NCBI GenBank assembly: GCA_015232315.1
Contig: JADFZZ010000001.1
Coordinates: 272,835-336,834, forward strand
Length of the DNA: 64,000 bases
Source: SAR324 cluster bacterium
GTDB taxonomy: Bacteria; SAR324; NAC60-12
Reading direction: 5' to 3'
Below the pieces are notes generated by a model that ran no database searches, was not told the origin of the DNA, and saw only the letters and a program-made list of their open reading frames with translations. This document shows, piece by piece, positions 37,239 through 46,890 of the stretch. Every line of letters starts with the position of its first letter. The first letter of the stretch is position 1. The position numbers were made by a program, and so were the translations under genes.

Positions 37239-40200
37239 TCACATTTTCCCATATTCATAACGGGTGTGGACCTCGGTCTGGCTGATGCTGGCAGGAGCCA
37301 CATATTGAACAGGGGGTTCGCCTTTTTGTGGAAAAATTCCGCAGGTTTCATAATCCTTGCTGCCATTTATTTCAGGAGGATAAGGCAGACCGCCACCAAA
37401 CGTTTCGAGCAGACCGCGGATCACACTGCGGTTGTTGATGATGTTCCAGACACTGCTGATGCCTTCATTGACTTTAATGATGCCTGAAAAACGTTTGCCG
37501 TCATGGATCAGCCGATCCACTTCAAGCGAACCTGTCAGTGCGTTGCCTACGATTTCAGGATAGTAGGTGCCGGCTCCGCAGAAGGCTTCACGGTGCTCAT
37601 AGTGGTGAACGTAATCTCCATAAAACAGATCGCCGGTGATTGCGATGTTTTCCATAGCACTGAATTCTTCATCCTTTCCCGGTTTGGGCTCGTTGGGATA
37701 CTGATCGGTCAACACCTGGTGATCTTTGACACCCAGACCGCAAACCAGCGCGGGAATTGCCGTCCTCCAGCCGAAATTACGGATTACATTTTTCAGGCTT
37801 TCGCCGGTTTCCACATTCAGAATTTTTCCGAGTCGTTCAGGCCCTACTCCGGTGTAATATCGGCATTGGCCATTACGTTCCCGGCCATCGCCAATCCCTG
37901 TGCCAAAATGAATCAGGCTGGCCATGGCCCGAGCCTCCAGATTGTTGGCAATGTAGGCCAACGAACGGTAAATCGCATGGATGCTGGTGGTGTTGATCAA
38001 CTTGGCTGTCACTTCGCCGGGAAGCAGATTCACAAGCTGGGTCAAGGCGTGAATATCCCGTTGGGCATTCATGATGCGGAGGGTTTTTTCAGTATTTCGC
38101 ACATCGCCCACAATGATGGAAACCGGCCGGGCGTTATCCAGTCCCAGCAGAAATGTTCCCAGACGGGGAGTCGGGTTGTTGCCGTCACGAACCTGACCAT
38201 CGCAGGGATGAAAATATTTTTCCGGAGGTATGGCGGTGGTGATGGTGGTGTCAAATTCCTGCTTGATTCCGCAGTATGTGACGCCGTTGACCAGTAAATT
38301 GATTCGATTCTGTTCATTCAATGGACGTGGCGTCACACCATCAGACTGGTACCCCAGCAGATTGATGGTATCCGCGATGATCGACATATCGCCCACCGTC
38401 TTGGTGTAACTGCCTTTTTGAACCGAAGACCCCACCTGATTGAGTAATACCACCAGATTGTCTACATGATCGACTCCATTCAACACCACCACCATGAGAT
38501 CAATGTTATACAACCGATGAATGAGATCGACCAGATACTGCAACCGTTCCACTTTTCGCACCAAAATCGACACATTGGAAATTTTACTGGAATCCAGTTT
38601 GTTGATCAGGGCGATGACACGATCCACGGACGACGCATTGGCGGAAAGCGTGTTGATGAACACGATCAGGCGACCGAAGGGATCCTGTTGTCCGGTATCA
38701 TTCAGATTCAGATAAGGATTTTCAGGATTGCTCGGAAACACGCCTTTCATCAGATTCACCAACCGTTGAGTGCCGCTGAGTTTTTCCGCGTTCTGATCCA
38801 GACCATTGATCAGTGCCGCCACGGTGACAGCACCGGAATCGGTGTTATGCAATTCATTGATCAGCCGGACCATGTGATTCTGGATGGTCAGTTCTGGTGC
38901 TTCATCAATTTTGTTCAGAATATCCAGCAGTTTTTCCATGCCGGTCGGTTGTGTTTCACGTGATAAATGGTTGAGCAGTACCACAATATCCGACGCACCG
39001 GACGCGCCATTGATGAGATCTGAAAACACCCTGATTTTGCGGACATCACGAATCAGCAGGACCAACCCCGGAAACTGTTTGAAATCCAGATCATTGATCA
39101 GTGTCACCACGTTGTCAGAGCCTTTGCCTGAAATTTCTCTGAGCAGGGTCGTCAATCGGCCGAAATGGTCCTCACGGGAAGTATCATCCGGTGCGTTGTA
39201 TGGAGTTTCTGTGCTTTGCTGTCCAAGACCTTCGAGCAAAAGCATCAATCGGTTGACACCATTCTGTTCAGGATTTTTGCTGTAGCGCAGACCATTGATA
39301 ATTCGAGCGACATTTTCAGGACCACGGGACGTGTTATTGGCGGAAAGATCATTCACCAGCCGGACAATATGGTTGCGAATCGTGAGTGCTTTGTGAGCGT
39401 TTACCTGCGCTAATATATCTTTGAGTTTTTCACAACCGGAGGGCTGACTTTTCTCGTCGAGATGATTGATCAGGGAACTGACTCGACTCGCATCTTCAAT
39501 GCCGTCAATGAATTCTGTCAGTGCTTTCGAATTGCCCAGACTGTTGACCAGATAGCTCAGACATGCCAATTTATCGGAATGGATGTTGTTGAGCAGACCA
39601 TGGACGTTTTGAGATCCCCGCTGAGACAATCCTCCCAGTAAATCCGTGAGTTTCGCAAATTCCTGACTGTTTCGACCTGCTTTCTGTTCATGGCTCATTT
39701 CAGCCAACAGTTTGACCACCTGATTTTCTCCATCCGGCCGGATGCCATTGATGACCGATGCCACATTGCGGGCACCGTTTTCACCACGGGACAACTGATT
39801 GATAAAACGCACCAGTGCCCCTTTGATGGTCAAACCCGGATCATGAGCCACAGTTTCCAGCGTGATCCGAAGTTTGTCACAACCGGAGGGATTTCCCTGA
39901 AGATCCAGATGATTGATGAGTTCCGCCACTGTCGCGGCATCATCCAATCCGTTGATCAGGTCGGTGAGGTAACCGATTTGTTCCATATTGGCGATCAGTC
40001 CTGACAAACATCCCAGTTGTGGCGCTTTGATCACATTCAGCAGAGTGACCACATTCCGGGAACCGGCAGAGTCAATGGTATTGATGAGCGTCAGCAAGCG
40101 GCCAAAACGATCGGATTTTGCAGTCTCGTTCGGTTTTCGGTAGGGATGATCCATATCGTTTTCATGCAGAATTGACATGAGTTTGGCCATTCTCAGCACG

Positions 40201-42626
40201 GCACTCTGGTCCAACGTATTCCCCTGATGGCTCAAACCATTGAGAATCCGGGCAACGTTTTCCGCACCGGAAGAGTCTCTGGAAAGTTCATTGATCAACC
40301 GGACCAGATGGGTTTCCACCGACAAGTCCGGATCATGATCCAGCGCGGCAATCAGGGTCAGTACATTCCTGGTGCCGGGGGCGGGCGTTTTTGAGTCCAG
40401 ATGATTGAGCAGTGTGACCATTTGTTGAGGCGAATTCAAACGGTTGATCAGACCTGTCAGCAGGGAAATTTTGGGAACATCCCGCACCAGCATGACCAAG
40501 GCCGGAATCTGCTCTGATTTTACATCGTTGATCAGGGAACTGATATTGGCCGTGCCATGATCTGACACGGCATTGATTAGGGTGGTCAATCGGCCGAAAT
40601 GGTCGGTGGTTCCAGTATCTTCCGGATGATTGTAGGGGTGTGTCAAATCCTGACGGGACACCCCGGCGAGAATCTGGGTCAGGTTGGCAATACTGCCGGA
40701 ACGGGTATGCAGATCATTGAGCAGATTGGCCACATTTCTTGCGCCCTGACTGCCTGACGAAAGATCGTTCACCAGCCGAACCAAATGTCCGATTGTCAAA
40801 TCCGGATGCTGATCGATCTGATGGATCACCTGTGTGAGTGTATCCACCGCATTGGGTTTGCCACCCAGATCAAGCGCGTTGAGCAGAGTCACCACGTGTT
40901 CCGGTTCACGGATACCATTGACCAGATCGGCGACATTCCGGATCTGATACACACTGCCGATCAACTGGATGAGCGCGGAGATCTGGGCCGGATCGGTCTG
41001 ATTGAGCAACACCACCGTGTTGCGGGTGCCTGAACCTGAAATGGCGTTGATAAATGCGGTCAACCGGCCAAACGCATCGGATTGATGGGTATCGAGGGCG
41101 TTTTTATAGGGATGTTCCGGATCTTGTGTGGACAAGCCTTTGAGCAGAGACACCAGTTGATACAAGCCGCCGGTATGGTTTTCTTTAAATTCCAGCCCAT
41201 TGATGATTTGAGCTACATTGGCCGCACTGGTTCCATGAGACAGATCGTCGATCAGACGGATCAGATGGCTTTGAACAGACAGAATTTCCTCTCTGGAAAT
41301 CTGATTGATGAGTTCCGCCATTTTCAGTGCGCCCGTCGGCGAATTCCGATGGTCCAGATGCTTCAGAATGACCAGCATTTGCTGAACATTGCGTACCTGA
41401 TTGATCAGGATGACCAGATTTTGTGGATCCTCCACTTCATTGATCAGGGTGATCAGCGATGCTAATCCATCCTTTGAGTTTTGAGCATTGGTTTGAATTT
41501 TTTCCAGAATCATCGACAGGTTTTCAATGTTTTCCACATAACCAATGATTCCCGCCAGTTTATCCATGTCCTTCACTTCATTCAACAAACGCATGAGATT
41601 CGCCTGCTTCTGCGGAGTGTCAAACGTTTGATTCAGCAACACAGACAACCGCCCGGGACCCTTCAGACGATTGATCAGCATGGCAAGTCGAACAGTGGCT
41701 GTTTGATCGTTGTTGTCTTTGATTTCCTGTAACACTGTGACCACTGATTTCGTTTGCTCAATATAGTTCAGGACTTCCACAATGGCCTGGGTATTTTCCA
41801 CATGATTCAGCAGGTAAACAATACGATCCAGATAATCTTTTTCTTCTGCCGACAGTTTTCCGGGATCCGCTTTGCCAAGGTTGACATCCAGCATGTCGGT
41901 GATTCGACTGAATTCTGTCACATTATCCACGATTGAAGCAATGGTTTGAAAGGTCTGAATCCGGGCCAGCACATATCCCAGTTTGATCAGATACCGCTGT
42001 TCTTCTGGTGAAATTTCAGCAATGCCGGGAGTTTTTTTATAATTGACCAGATTGACCGCTCGGCGAGGATCATGAATGTCATCAATCAGATGGGCGATGA
42101 TGGCAATATGGTTGAAATCATTCAGCGTACAGGCACTGTACCACTGTTTTTCCGGAATCTGGAACCGGGGTTTTCCCTGTGGGGTTTCCAGTTGGTTGCA
42201 TCCGGATTCCTTGATGGCATACAACAGTGATAAGATTCGGTCGCCGCCGGATTCGAGCGAAAAATCAATCAGCACATTCATGTCCATATCCCTGAGCAGA
42301 TAGGCCAGGTCCAAGGACTCAAGTCCGGGATGCTCGCGATTTTCAGGGCTGTTCATCAGCACATTCAATTCCTGTGGCAACTGCATGGTGAACTGGGCAA
42401 TCAAGGAACGGTCTGAATCGGATAGTTTTTCACCCTTGTAAAAATAATAGTTGACGAGGATCAATCCGAAAACAGATACGGCCGCGGCTATTGCCAGAAA
42501 AACCCTGAATTGCAGCAGATGTTTGAACGACTGCTGCTGTTTCTTCAGACTGAAAGTGATCAATATCAGTCCTGTGACTAGGGCGATCAGGGTTAAAATG
42601 ATTTCAATAATGATTTTTATCTTCAT
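37239..42626 (-). CDS. giant membrane-anchored 'LIN'-repeat protein, unknown family
   Basis: About 1795 residues from the ATG at 42626 (GGGGGC upstream); an ATG four codons earlier is also possible (numbering below uses it). Two membrane segments (about 8-30 and 46-65) are followed by a huge Leu/Ile/Val/Asn-rich helical region. Short sub-repeats of about 20-25 residues end in L-[IV]-N-x-[LIV]. From residue 458 to 1415 these group into six tandem super-units of 149-165 residues, each with HLVRLINDLS, then an ARIINGL block, HPY...DT, FGRLTTLINA, and LLNHLD. Residues 1415-1799 form a Cys-containing C-terminal domain shared with the divergent lipoprotein. The likely topology puts the repeats in the periplasm. 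I recognise no Pfam-type family; the regular helical repeats suggest a solenoid scaffold. Confidence 0.85.
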   Translation of the reverse strand: MKIKIIIEIILTLIALVTGLILITFSLKKQQQSFKHLLQFRVFLAIAAAVSVFGLILVNYYFYKGEKLSDSDRSLIAQFTMQLPQELNVLMNSPENREHPGLESLDLAYLLRDMDMNVLIDFSLESGGDRILSLLYAIKESGCNQLETPQGKPRFQIPEKQWYSACTLNDFNHIAIIAHLIDDIHDPRRAVNLVNYKKTPGIAEISPEEQRYLIKLGYVLARIQTFQTIASIVDNVTEFSRITDMLDVNLGKADPGKLSAEEKDYLDRIVYLLNHVENTQAIVEVLNYIEQTKSVVTVLQEIKDNNDQTATVRLAMLINRLKGPGRLSVLLNQTFDTPQKQANLMRLLNEVKDMDKLAGIIGYVENIENLSMILEKIQTNAQNSKDGLASLITLINEVEDPQNLVILINQVRNVQQMLVILKHLDHRNSPTGALKMAELINQISREEILSVQSHLIRLIDDLSHGTSAANVAQIINGLEFKENHTGGLYQLVSLLKGLSTQDPEHPYKNALDTHQSDAFGRLTAFINAISGSGTRNTVVLLNQTDPAQISALIQLIGSVYQIRNVADLVNGIREPEHVVTLLNALDLGGKPNAVDTLTQVIHQIDQHPDLTIGHLVRLVNDLSSGSQGARNVANLLNDLHTRSGSIANLTQILAGVSRQDLTHPYNHPEDTGTTDHFGRLTTLINAVSDHGTANISSLINDVKSEQIPALVMLVRDVPKISLLTGLINRLNSPQQMVTLLNHLDSKTPAPGTRNVLTLIAALDHDPDLSVETHLVRLINELSRDSSGAENVARILNGLSHQGNTLDQSAVLRMAKLMSILHENDMDHPYRKPNETAKSDRFGRLLTLINTIDSAGSRNVVTLLNVIKAPQLGCLSGLIANMEQIGYLTDLINGLDDAATVAELINHLDLQGNPSGCDKLRITLETVAHDPGLTIKGALVRFINQLSRGENGARNVASVINGIRPDGENQVVKLLAEMSHEQKAGRNSQEFAKLTDLLGGLSQRGSQNVHGLLNNIHSDKLACLSYLVNSLGNSKALTEFIDGIEDASRVSSLINHLDEKSQPSGCEKLKDILAQVNAHKALTIRNHIVRLVNDLSANNTSRGPENVARIINGLRYSKNPEQNGVNRLMLLLEGLGQQSTETPYNAPDDTSREDHFGRLTTLLREISGKGSDNVVTLINDLDFKQFPGLVLLIRDVRKIRVFSDLINGASGASDIVVLLNHLSRETQPTGMEKLLDILNKIDEAPELTIQNHMVRLINELHNTDSGAVTVAALINGLDQNAEKLSGTQRLVNLMKGVFPSNPENPYLNLNDTGQQDPFGRLIVFINTLSANASSVDRVIALINKLDSSKISNVSILVRKVERLQYLVDLIHRLYNIDLMVVVLNGVDHVDNLVVLLNQVGSSVQKGSYTKTVGDMSIIADTINLLGYQSDGVTPRPLNEQNRINLLVNGVTYCGIKQEFDTTITTAIPPEKYFHPCDGQVRDGNNPTPRLGTFLLGLDNARPVSIIVGDVRNTEKTLRIMNAQRDIHALTQLVNLLPGEVTAKLINTTSIHAIYRSLAYIANNLEARAMASLIHFGTGIGDGRERNGQCRYYTGVGPERLGKILNVETGESLKNVIRNFGWRTAIPALVCGLGVKDHQVLTDQYPNEPKPGKDEEFSAMENIAITGDLFYGDYVHHYEHREAFCGAGTYYPEIVGNALTGSLEVDRLIHDGKRFSGIIKVNEGISSVWNIINNRSVIRGLLETFGGGLPYPPEINGSKDYETCGIFPQKGEPPVQYVAPASISQTEVHTRYEYGKM
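38441..41267 (-). repeat. six in-frame super-repeats of about 160 codons
   Basis: Taking the first HLIRLIDDLS-type block as the unit start, the copies begin at residues 458, 618, 777, 941, 1090 and 1255. The FGRLTT block falls at 523, 681, 845, 994 (degenerate, FAKLTD), 1159 and 1321. Spacings are 149-165 residues. The copies are clearly related in protein but well diverged, so they are old duplications rather than recent slippage. Confidence 0.8.
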
Positions 42627-42935
42627 GGTTGCCCCCATTGACTTCGAGAATGATCAATCAAAATCCTGTTAAGATCGGTACACTTGTGCTGATAAGTGTT
42701 TTACACAAAAACGATTATCGTCAAATTCGATGTCGTAAAATGTCCCGATGACATAATCCTTCAGGAAGATCAAGGTCTCTTCATTGAAAGACAATTTACA
42801 CAACATCCCGGACTGTTAGCGACATGACCGCTTCCTATTTTTAAATTATTGGTACAACTGTACTAACAGTTATTTAATTGCTGTCAAAACTCTCATTAAA
42901 CAAAACAGGTTTCAACTACAGACCAAGGAGGCAAT
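42627..42935. promoter_or_regulatory. shared divergent control region of the two repeat-protein genes
   Basis: This 309-base gap separates the starts of the two giant paralogues, so both promoters must lie here or nearby. Visible elements are AAGGAGG (42925-42931) four bases before the lipoprotein ATG, and inverted repeats ACACTT/AAGTGT (42680-42699) and AACTGT/ACAGTT (42856-42871). No clear -35/-10 pair stands out. Confidence 0.45.
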
Positions 42936-45900
42936 ATGCGGAAATGGGGGATCACCACCATCTGGTTCATCGTCATGATCATCAGTCTTGTTGGCTGCCA
43001 AAAACGGCCGGAACGTACCTTCAAGGTTTCAACCAGTTATTATGACCACAAGGAACAGGAAAGTCATCAGACTGATACTGATATGGACGCGTTGCTCCAG
43101 GGGATCGGTCAGTACAAGTTTGACGCGCTGGTAGCCGGATTGGGGGAAGCCAATCTGCAACGAATGGTGTATGAAGCGGGACACAGCAATATTATTGATT
43201 TGATCAATCAGATTGGTGATCCGCAGAAACTGGTATCATTGATGTCCGGTGACAATGCGTTGAGCGTTACTGAAGTGCTGACACTGCTGAACGCTACCGA
43301 TGAAATGATCCGCGTGGAAAATCCGCCATCTCAGGATACCATCGGCAAAATCGCAAATGTCATCAATAATGTGCATGACATGAACTCCCTCAAAGACATT
43401 GTGCATGGAATGTTGCCGTATCAGGACCTGACCGGAATTGAACGTCTGAGTCTGGTGATCGCACTGGTTGATGAACAAGTGAACACCATGCCGAACCTGT
43501 TGAATGACGTCGCAGGCACCTCCGCAGGAAAAGCCAAACTGCTTAGAATTTTGAATGAAGTGGAAGAACTGAAAAAACTCACCACTTTCATCAACAACCT
43601 GCTTGCACTGAGCAATGCCACCAACCTGATCAATTCAGTAGACTCAGCCGGAATGGAGGCTTTGATCACTACGGTTCGATTGACCGCAAATTCAGAGATG
43701 ATCGCCACCCTGGTTAATTTGCTGGATGTGCAGGGTGTGGTCAGCAATGACGAGGATTTTGAAGGAACCGCCAGCCAGACCTGGGCTGTCTCATCAACTG
43801 GTGGGCACATGTGGGTTATCGACAATCAGCAGGCCAGCGGCGGACAGAACAGCGCAGGCACACCGGAAGGCATGGCACACAATGAAGTGCTGAGTGCCGA
43901 GATGTTCAGTCACATCATTACCGCTGGCACTATGAATTTTCATTACAAAGTCAGCACGGAGTCTGGTCATGACTATCTGAAATTTTATATTGATGATGTG
44001 CTTCAGGGAAAAATTTCCGGCGAAACAGGCTGGAGTCAATCACCAGACTATTATGTGGAAGCAGGTGTTCATCGTTTTCGCTGGGAATATGAAAAAGACG
44101 CCTCTGGAAGCGCAGGACAGGACCGAATATGGCTGGACAACATTGTTCTGCCCGGAGACAAGGGAACACTGCGTACTCCCTACGAAAAAGTCGCGATTTT
44201 GCTGAATCAGCTTAAACCACAGATTCCTGACGCGATACCCCGGATTATTAATGGTCTTACACCAGCCGGAATGGTCACACTCACCCGTTTGCTCAATGGC
44301 ATTGAATATCCTCAGGACATTCAGGCGGAACCCCGTTTGGTCAGCATTGTCAATGGCATTCAGGCCATTCCCACCATCATTGAACTGCTGAACGGCATCA
44401 ATGACAATGGTGCGGTTCAACTGCTGAGTCTGGCGAACTACATTGACAACACCACCGGGATTGTTGACTTGATCAATGGACTGGCGGCTCAGGGAAGCGG
44501 GCGCAAGGCCTATGATCTGATCAACGCCGTGAATTCAACCGGTGTGTTTCAATTTGTCCGTGTGCTGGATGTGGTGGAACCCGCCGACATTGTGACCATC
44601 GCTGATGGCATTTTTCAAACGTCTCATCTGGCAGAAATTCTGAACAACCTCTATCTCAATGGACAGAAAATCTCTCAGGAAAATCAAACCAGCGGTTATA
44701 CCGGTGGACACAAAGTGACGGATGCCATTATGGGGATTAAAGCTGACGCAAATCTTTCCATTGGTTACCATCTGGTCCGACTCATCAACGATATCGCGGT
44801 CAGCGGAACTCATGGAGCAAAAAACGTGGCGGATATTATCAACGGGATGGAACCTCCCACCACCGCATCACCGGAATATGGCATCACCAAGATGGTCAAG
44901 ATACTGTCCGGGATGTCAGCACACGATGAAACGTATCTTTATAAAAATCCGACGGATTCGGGGTATTCAGACAAGTTTGGCCGATTGACCACCTTGATCA
45001 ACAGCATCTCTGAATCTGGAGCCAGTAGCGTTGTCAAAATCATTAATGGAATGGAGGTTGCTCATTTGACGGCATTGACCCAGCTTGTGTCCGATATCAG
45101 CCAGATCCGCCAGATTTCGGAACTGATCAATCAGGTCGATGACGCGGAAAATATCGCCGTGATTTTCAATAATCTGGATCAACAGATCGATCCAAACGGT
45201 GTCACAAAACTGAAAGATGTGATCCATCTGGTCGATGGTAACACGCAACTGGAGATCCAGCATCTGGCCCGCTTGATCAATGACCTGGCCGCACAAGGTG
45301 GAAACAATGGAGCGAGCAATGTGGCTCGCATCATCAATGGATTGACACCTGTCAGTGTCTCTACACAGGAAACCGGCATTATCCGGGTTGTGTTGATCAT
45401 GCAACACTTATACGCCCAGGATTCAGGGAACATTTATACCAGTCCGGATCAAACTGGCACCAGCGATCAGTTTGGCCGCCTGACAACATTAATAAACGCT
45501 ATCTCCGCGAATGGAACCGATAATGTGGTGATTCTGCTGAATAATCTTTCCAACCAGAAAATTCAGGATCTGGGCTATTTGCTGACGCACACAGGCCGCA
45601 TTCGCTATGTTTCTGATCTGGTGAACCGCATGATCAATGTCCAGTTGCTGACCGTGATTCTGAATGGAGTGAACAGCATTGGTTCGTTGACCCAGATTGT
45701 GAATGATATTGGCGGCTCCACCATTTCTGGAAGTGTGGTCAACGCCAAAGCAGTGGGTGATATGACCATTCTGGCGGATACCATCAATCTGCTGGGATAT
45801 CAGGCCGATCGGGTCACACCTCGATCCCCCACAGAACAGCAACGGATCAACACCTTGATCAACGGCATCAATTCCTGCGGCGTCGGGCCGGCCAATAGCA

Positions 45901-46874
45901 GTCAGTCTGAAACGCTGTATGATCTGGATTCACCCTGGAGTCATTTGCGGGCGGAAGGACAGTCCTATTGCCGTGAATACGCCAATTATGGTTCTGTCAA
46001 ACGGCTCAGTTCCCTGTTGCTGGGACTCAACTCGGCAGTGCCGTTGTCTCCGCTGGTGGGTGATGTGACTGACACCATGAAAACCGTCAAAGTAGTCAAT
46101 GGTATTAGGGATATTCAGCAGTTGATCAATCTGGTGAATTATCTGCCGGGACAGGTGCTGAGCACATTTTTGAACACCATCGACTCCAGTGACGCGGTGG
46201 TTTACGGATCTGTTGTATTTCTGCTCAACCGTCTGAACGCCCAGGAACTTGCGGCCTTGCTTCATTATGGCACAGGACTTCCCGGAGACAGTTCATGCAG
46301 TTATTTCACGGGTGTCGGACCACAACGTTTAGGCACTCTATTATCCGCTGAAACAGGGCCACGACTGAATAATCTGCTGAACAAATTCGGGGTACGCCAT
46401 GCGATTGCCGCCGTGGATTGTGGTTTGGCAACCCCCAATGCCGGAACGCCCCAGGATTTTGACAACCGTCACAGTGGCGGCGGACGCAATATCAGCCTGG
46501 GTCGGACTGAAGAATTGCGGATTGACAGCGCACCCAGATATCCGGGAGGAACAGGCGCAGGCTATATCCATACGTATCGTGCCAGTGAAAGTGCCTGCAA
46601 AAATTTTTATTCTGAAAAAGCGGCACTTACAGGTTGGTTGTTCCTGTGTCCCAACAAGAGTCAGGAAATCGACAAGATCATCTGGGAAAGCTATAGTTTC
46701 TGTCTGGTGGTAAAGGCTGGTCCCGGTTTGGCCGCAGTGTGGGATATTGTCAACGGAGAAGGTTTTGTGGGAACCCTTGTGGATAAATATGGTGCCGCCA
46801 GCATTCCATCTCCGACAAATAAAAATCCTTCCAGTTGCCAGGTGAATCCCGCGTTTGACAACCCTGTGCATTGA
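42936..46874 (+). CDS. giant 'LIN'-repeat lipoprotein with lectin-like insert, unknown family
   Basis: 1312 residues. The signal peptide ends in lipobox SLVGC (Cys21, followed by Gln, favouring outer-membrane sorting). Residues 50-265 and 410-600 carry degenerate Leu/Ile/Asn repeats (for example LINQI, LVNLL, IINGL). Residues about 270-408 are a beta-rich insert with FHYKVSTESGHDYLKFYID, a Trp-containing loop and a final DRIWLDNIVLPG, like concanavalin/MAM-type jelly-roll domains of bacterial surface proteins. Two full super-units start at 612 and 776 (HLVRLINDI, FGRLTTLINS). Residues 938-1312 match the C-terminal domain of the divergent paralogue (VGDMTILADTINLLGYQ; YFTGVGPQRLGTLL). The strong AAGGAGG site fixes the start. 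Confidence 0.85.
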   Translation: MRKWGITTIWFIVMIISLVGCQKRPERTFKVSTSYYDHKEQESHQTDTDMDALLQGIGQYKFDALVAGLGEANLQRMVYEAGHSNIIDLINQIGDPQKLVSLMSGDNALSVTEVLTLLNATDEMIRVENPPSQDTIGKIANVINNVHDMNSLKDIVHGMLPYQDLTGIERLSLVIALVDEQVNTMPNLLNDVAGTSAGKAKLLRILNEVEELKKLTTFINNLLALSNATNLINSVDSAGMEALITTVRLTANSEMIATLVNLLDVQGVVSNDEDFEGTASQTWAVSSTGGHMWVIDNQQASGGQNSAGTPEGMAHNEVLSAEMFSHIITAGTMNFHYKVSTESGHDYLKFYIDDVLQGKISGETGWSQSPDYYVEAGVHRFRWEYEKDASGSAGQDRIWLDNIVLPGDKGTLRTPYEKVAILLNQLKPQIPDAIPRIINGLTPAGMVTLTRLLNGIEYPQDIQAEPRLVSIVNGIQAIPTIIELLNGINDNGAVQLLSLANYIDNTTGIVDLINGLAAQGSGRKAYDLINAVNSTGVFQFVRVLDVVEPADIVTIADGIFQTSHLAEILNNLYLNGQKISQENQTSGYTGGHKVTDAIMGIKADANLSIGYHLVRLINDIAVSGTHGAKNVADIINGMEPPTTASPEYGITKMVKILSGMSAHDETYLYKNPTDSGYSDKFGRLTTLINSISESGASSVVKIINGMEVAHLTALTQLVSDISQIRQISELINQVDDAENIAVIFNNLDQQIDPNGVTKLKDVIHLVDGNTQLEIQHLARLINDLAAQGGNNGASNVARIINGLTPVSVSTQETGIIRVVLIMQHLYAQDSGNIYTSPDQTGTSDQFGRLTTLINAISANGTDNVVILLNNLSNQKIQDLGYLLTHTGRIRYVSDLVNRMINVQLLTVILNGVNSIGSLTQIVNDIGGSTISGSVVNAKAVGDMTILADTINLLGYQADRVTPRSPTEQQRINTLINGINSCGVGPANSSQSETLYDLDSPWSHLRAEGQSYCREYANYGSVKRLSSLLLGLNSAVPLSPLVGDVTDTMKTVKVVNGIRDIQQLINLVNYLPGQVLSTFLNTIDSSDAVVYGSVVFLLNRLNAQELAALLHYGTGLPGDSSCSYFTGVGPQRLGTLLSAETGPRLNNLLNKFGVRHAIAAVDCGLATPNAGTPQDFDNRHSGGGRNISLGRTEELRIDSAPRYPGGTGAGYIHTYRASESACKNFYSEKAALTGWLFLCPNKSQEIDKIIWESYSFCLVVKAGPGLAAVWDIVNGEGFVGTLVDKYGAASIPSPTNKNPSSCQVNPAFDNPVH

Positions 46875-46890
46875 TCGCCCTTGAAAACAT

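Noticed and set aside
37503-38963. Open frames of 264 and 165 codons on the plus strand inside the giant minus-strand gene
   Set aside because: They are antisense frames kept open by the biased Leu/Ile/Asn codon content of the repeat; no ribosome-binding sites and no recognisable protein.
37239-46874. Repetitive DNA that might suggest a CRISPR array or tandem DNA repeats
   Set aside because: The periodicity is in the protein sequence of two long open genes; units are about 480 bases, diverged at DNA level, and have no repeat-spacer pattern.
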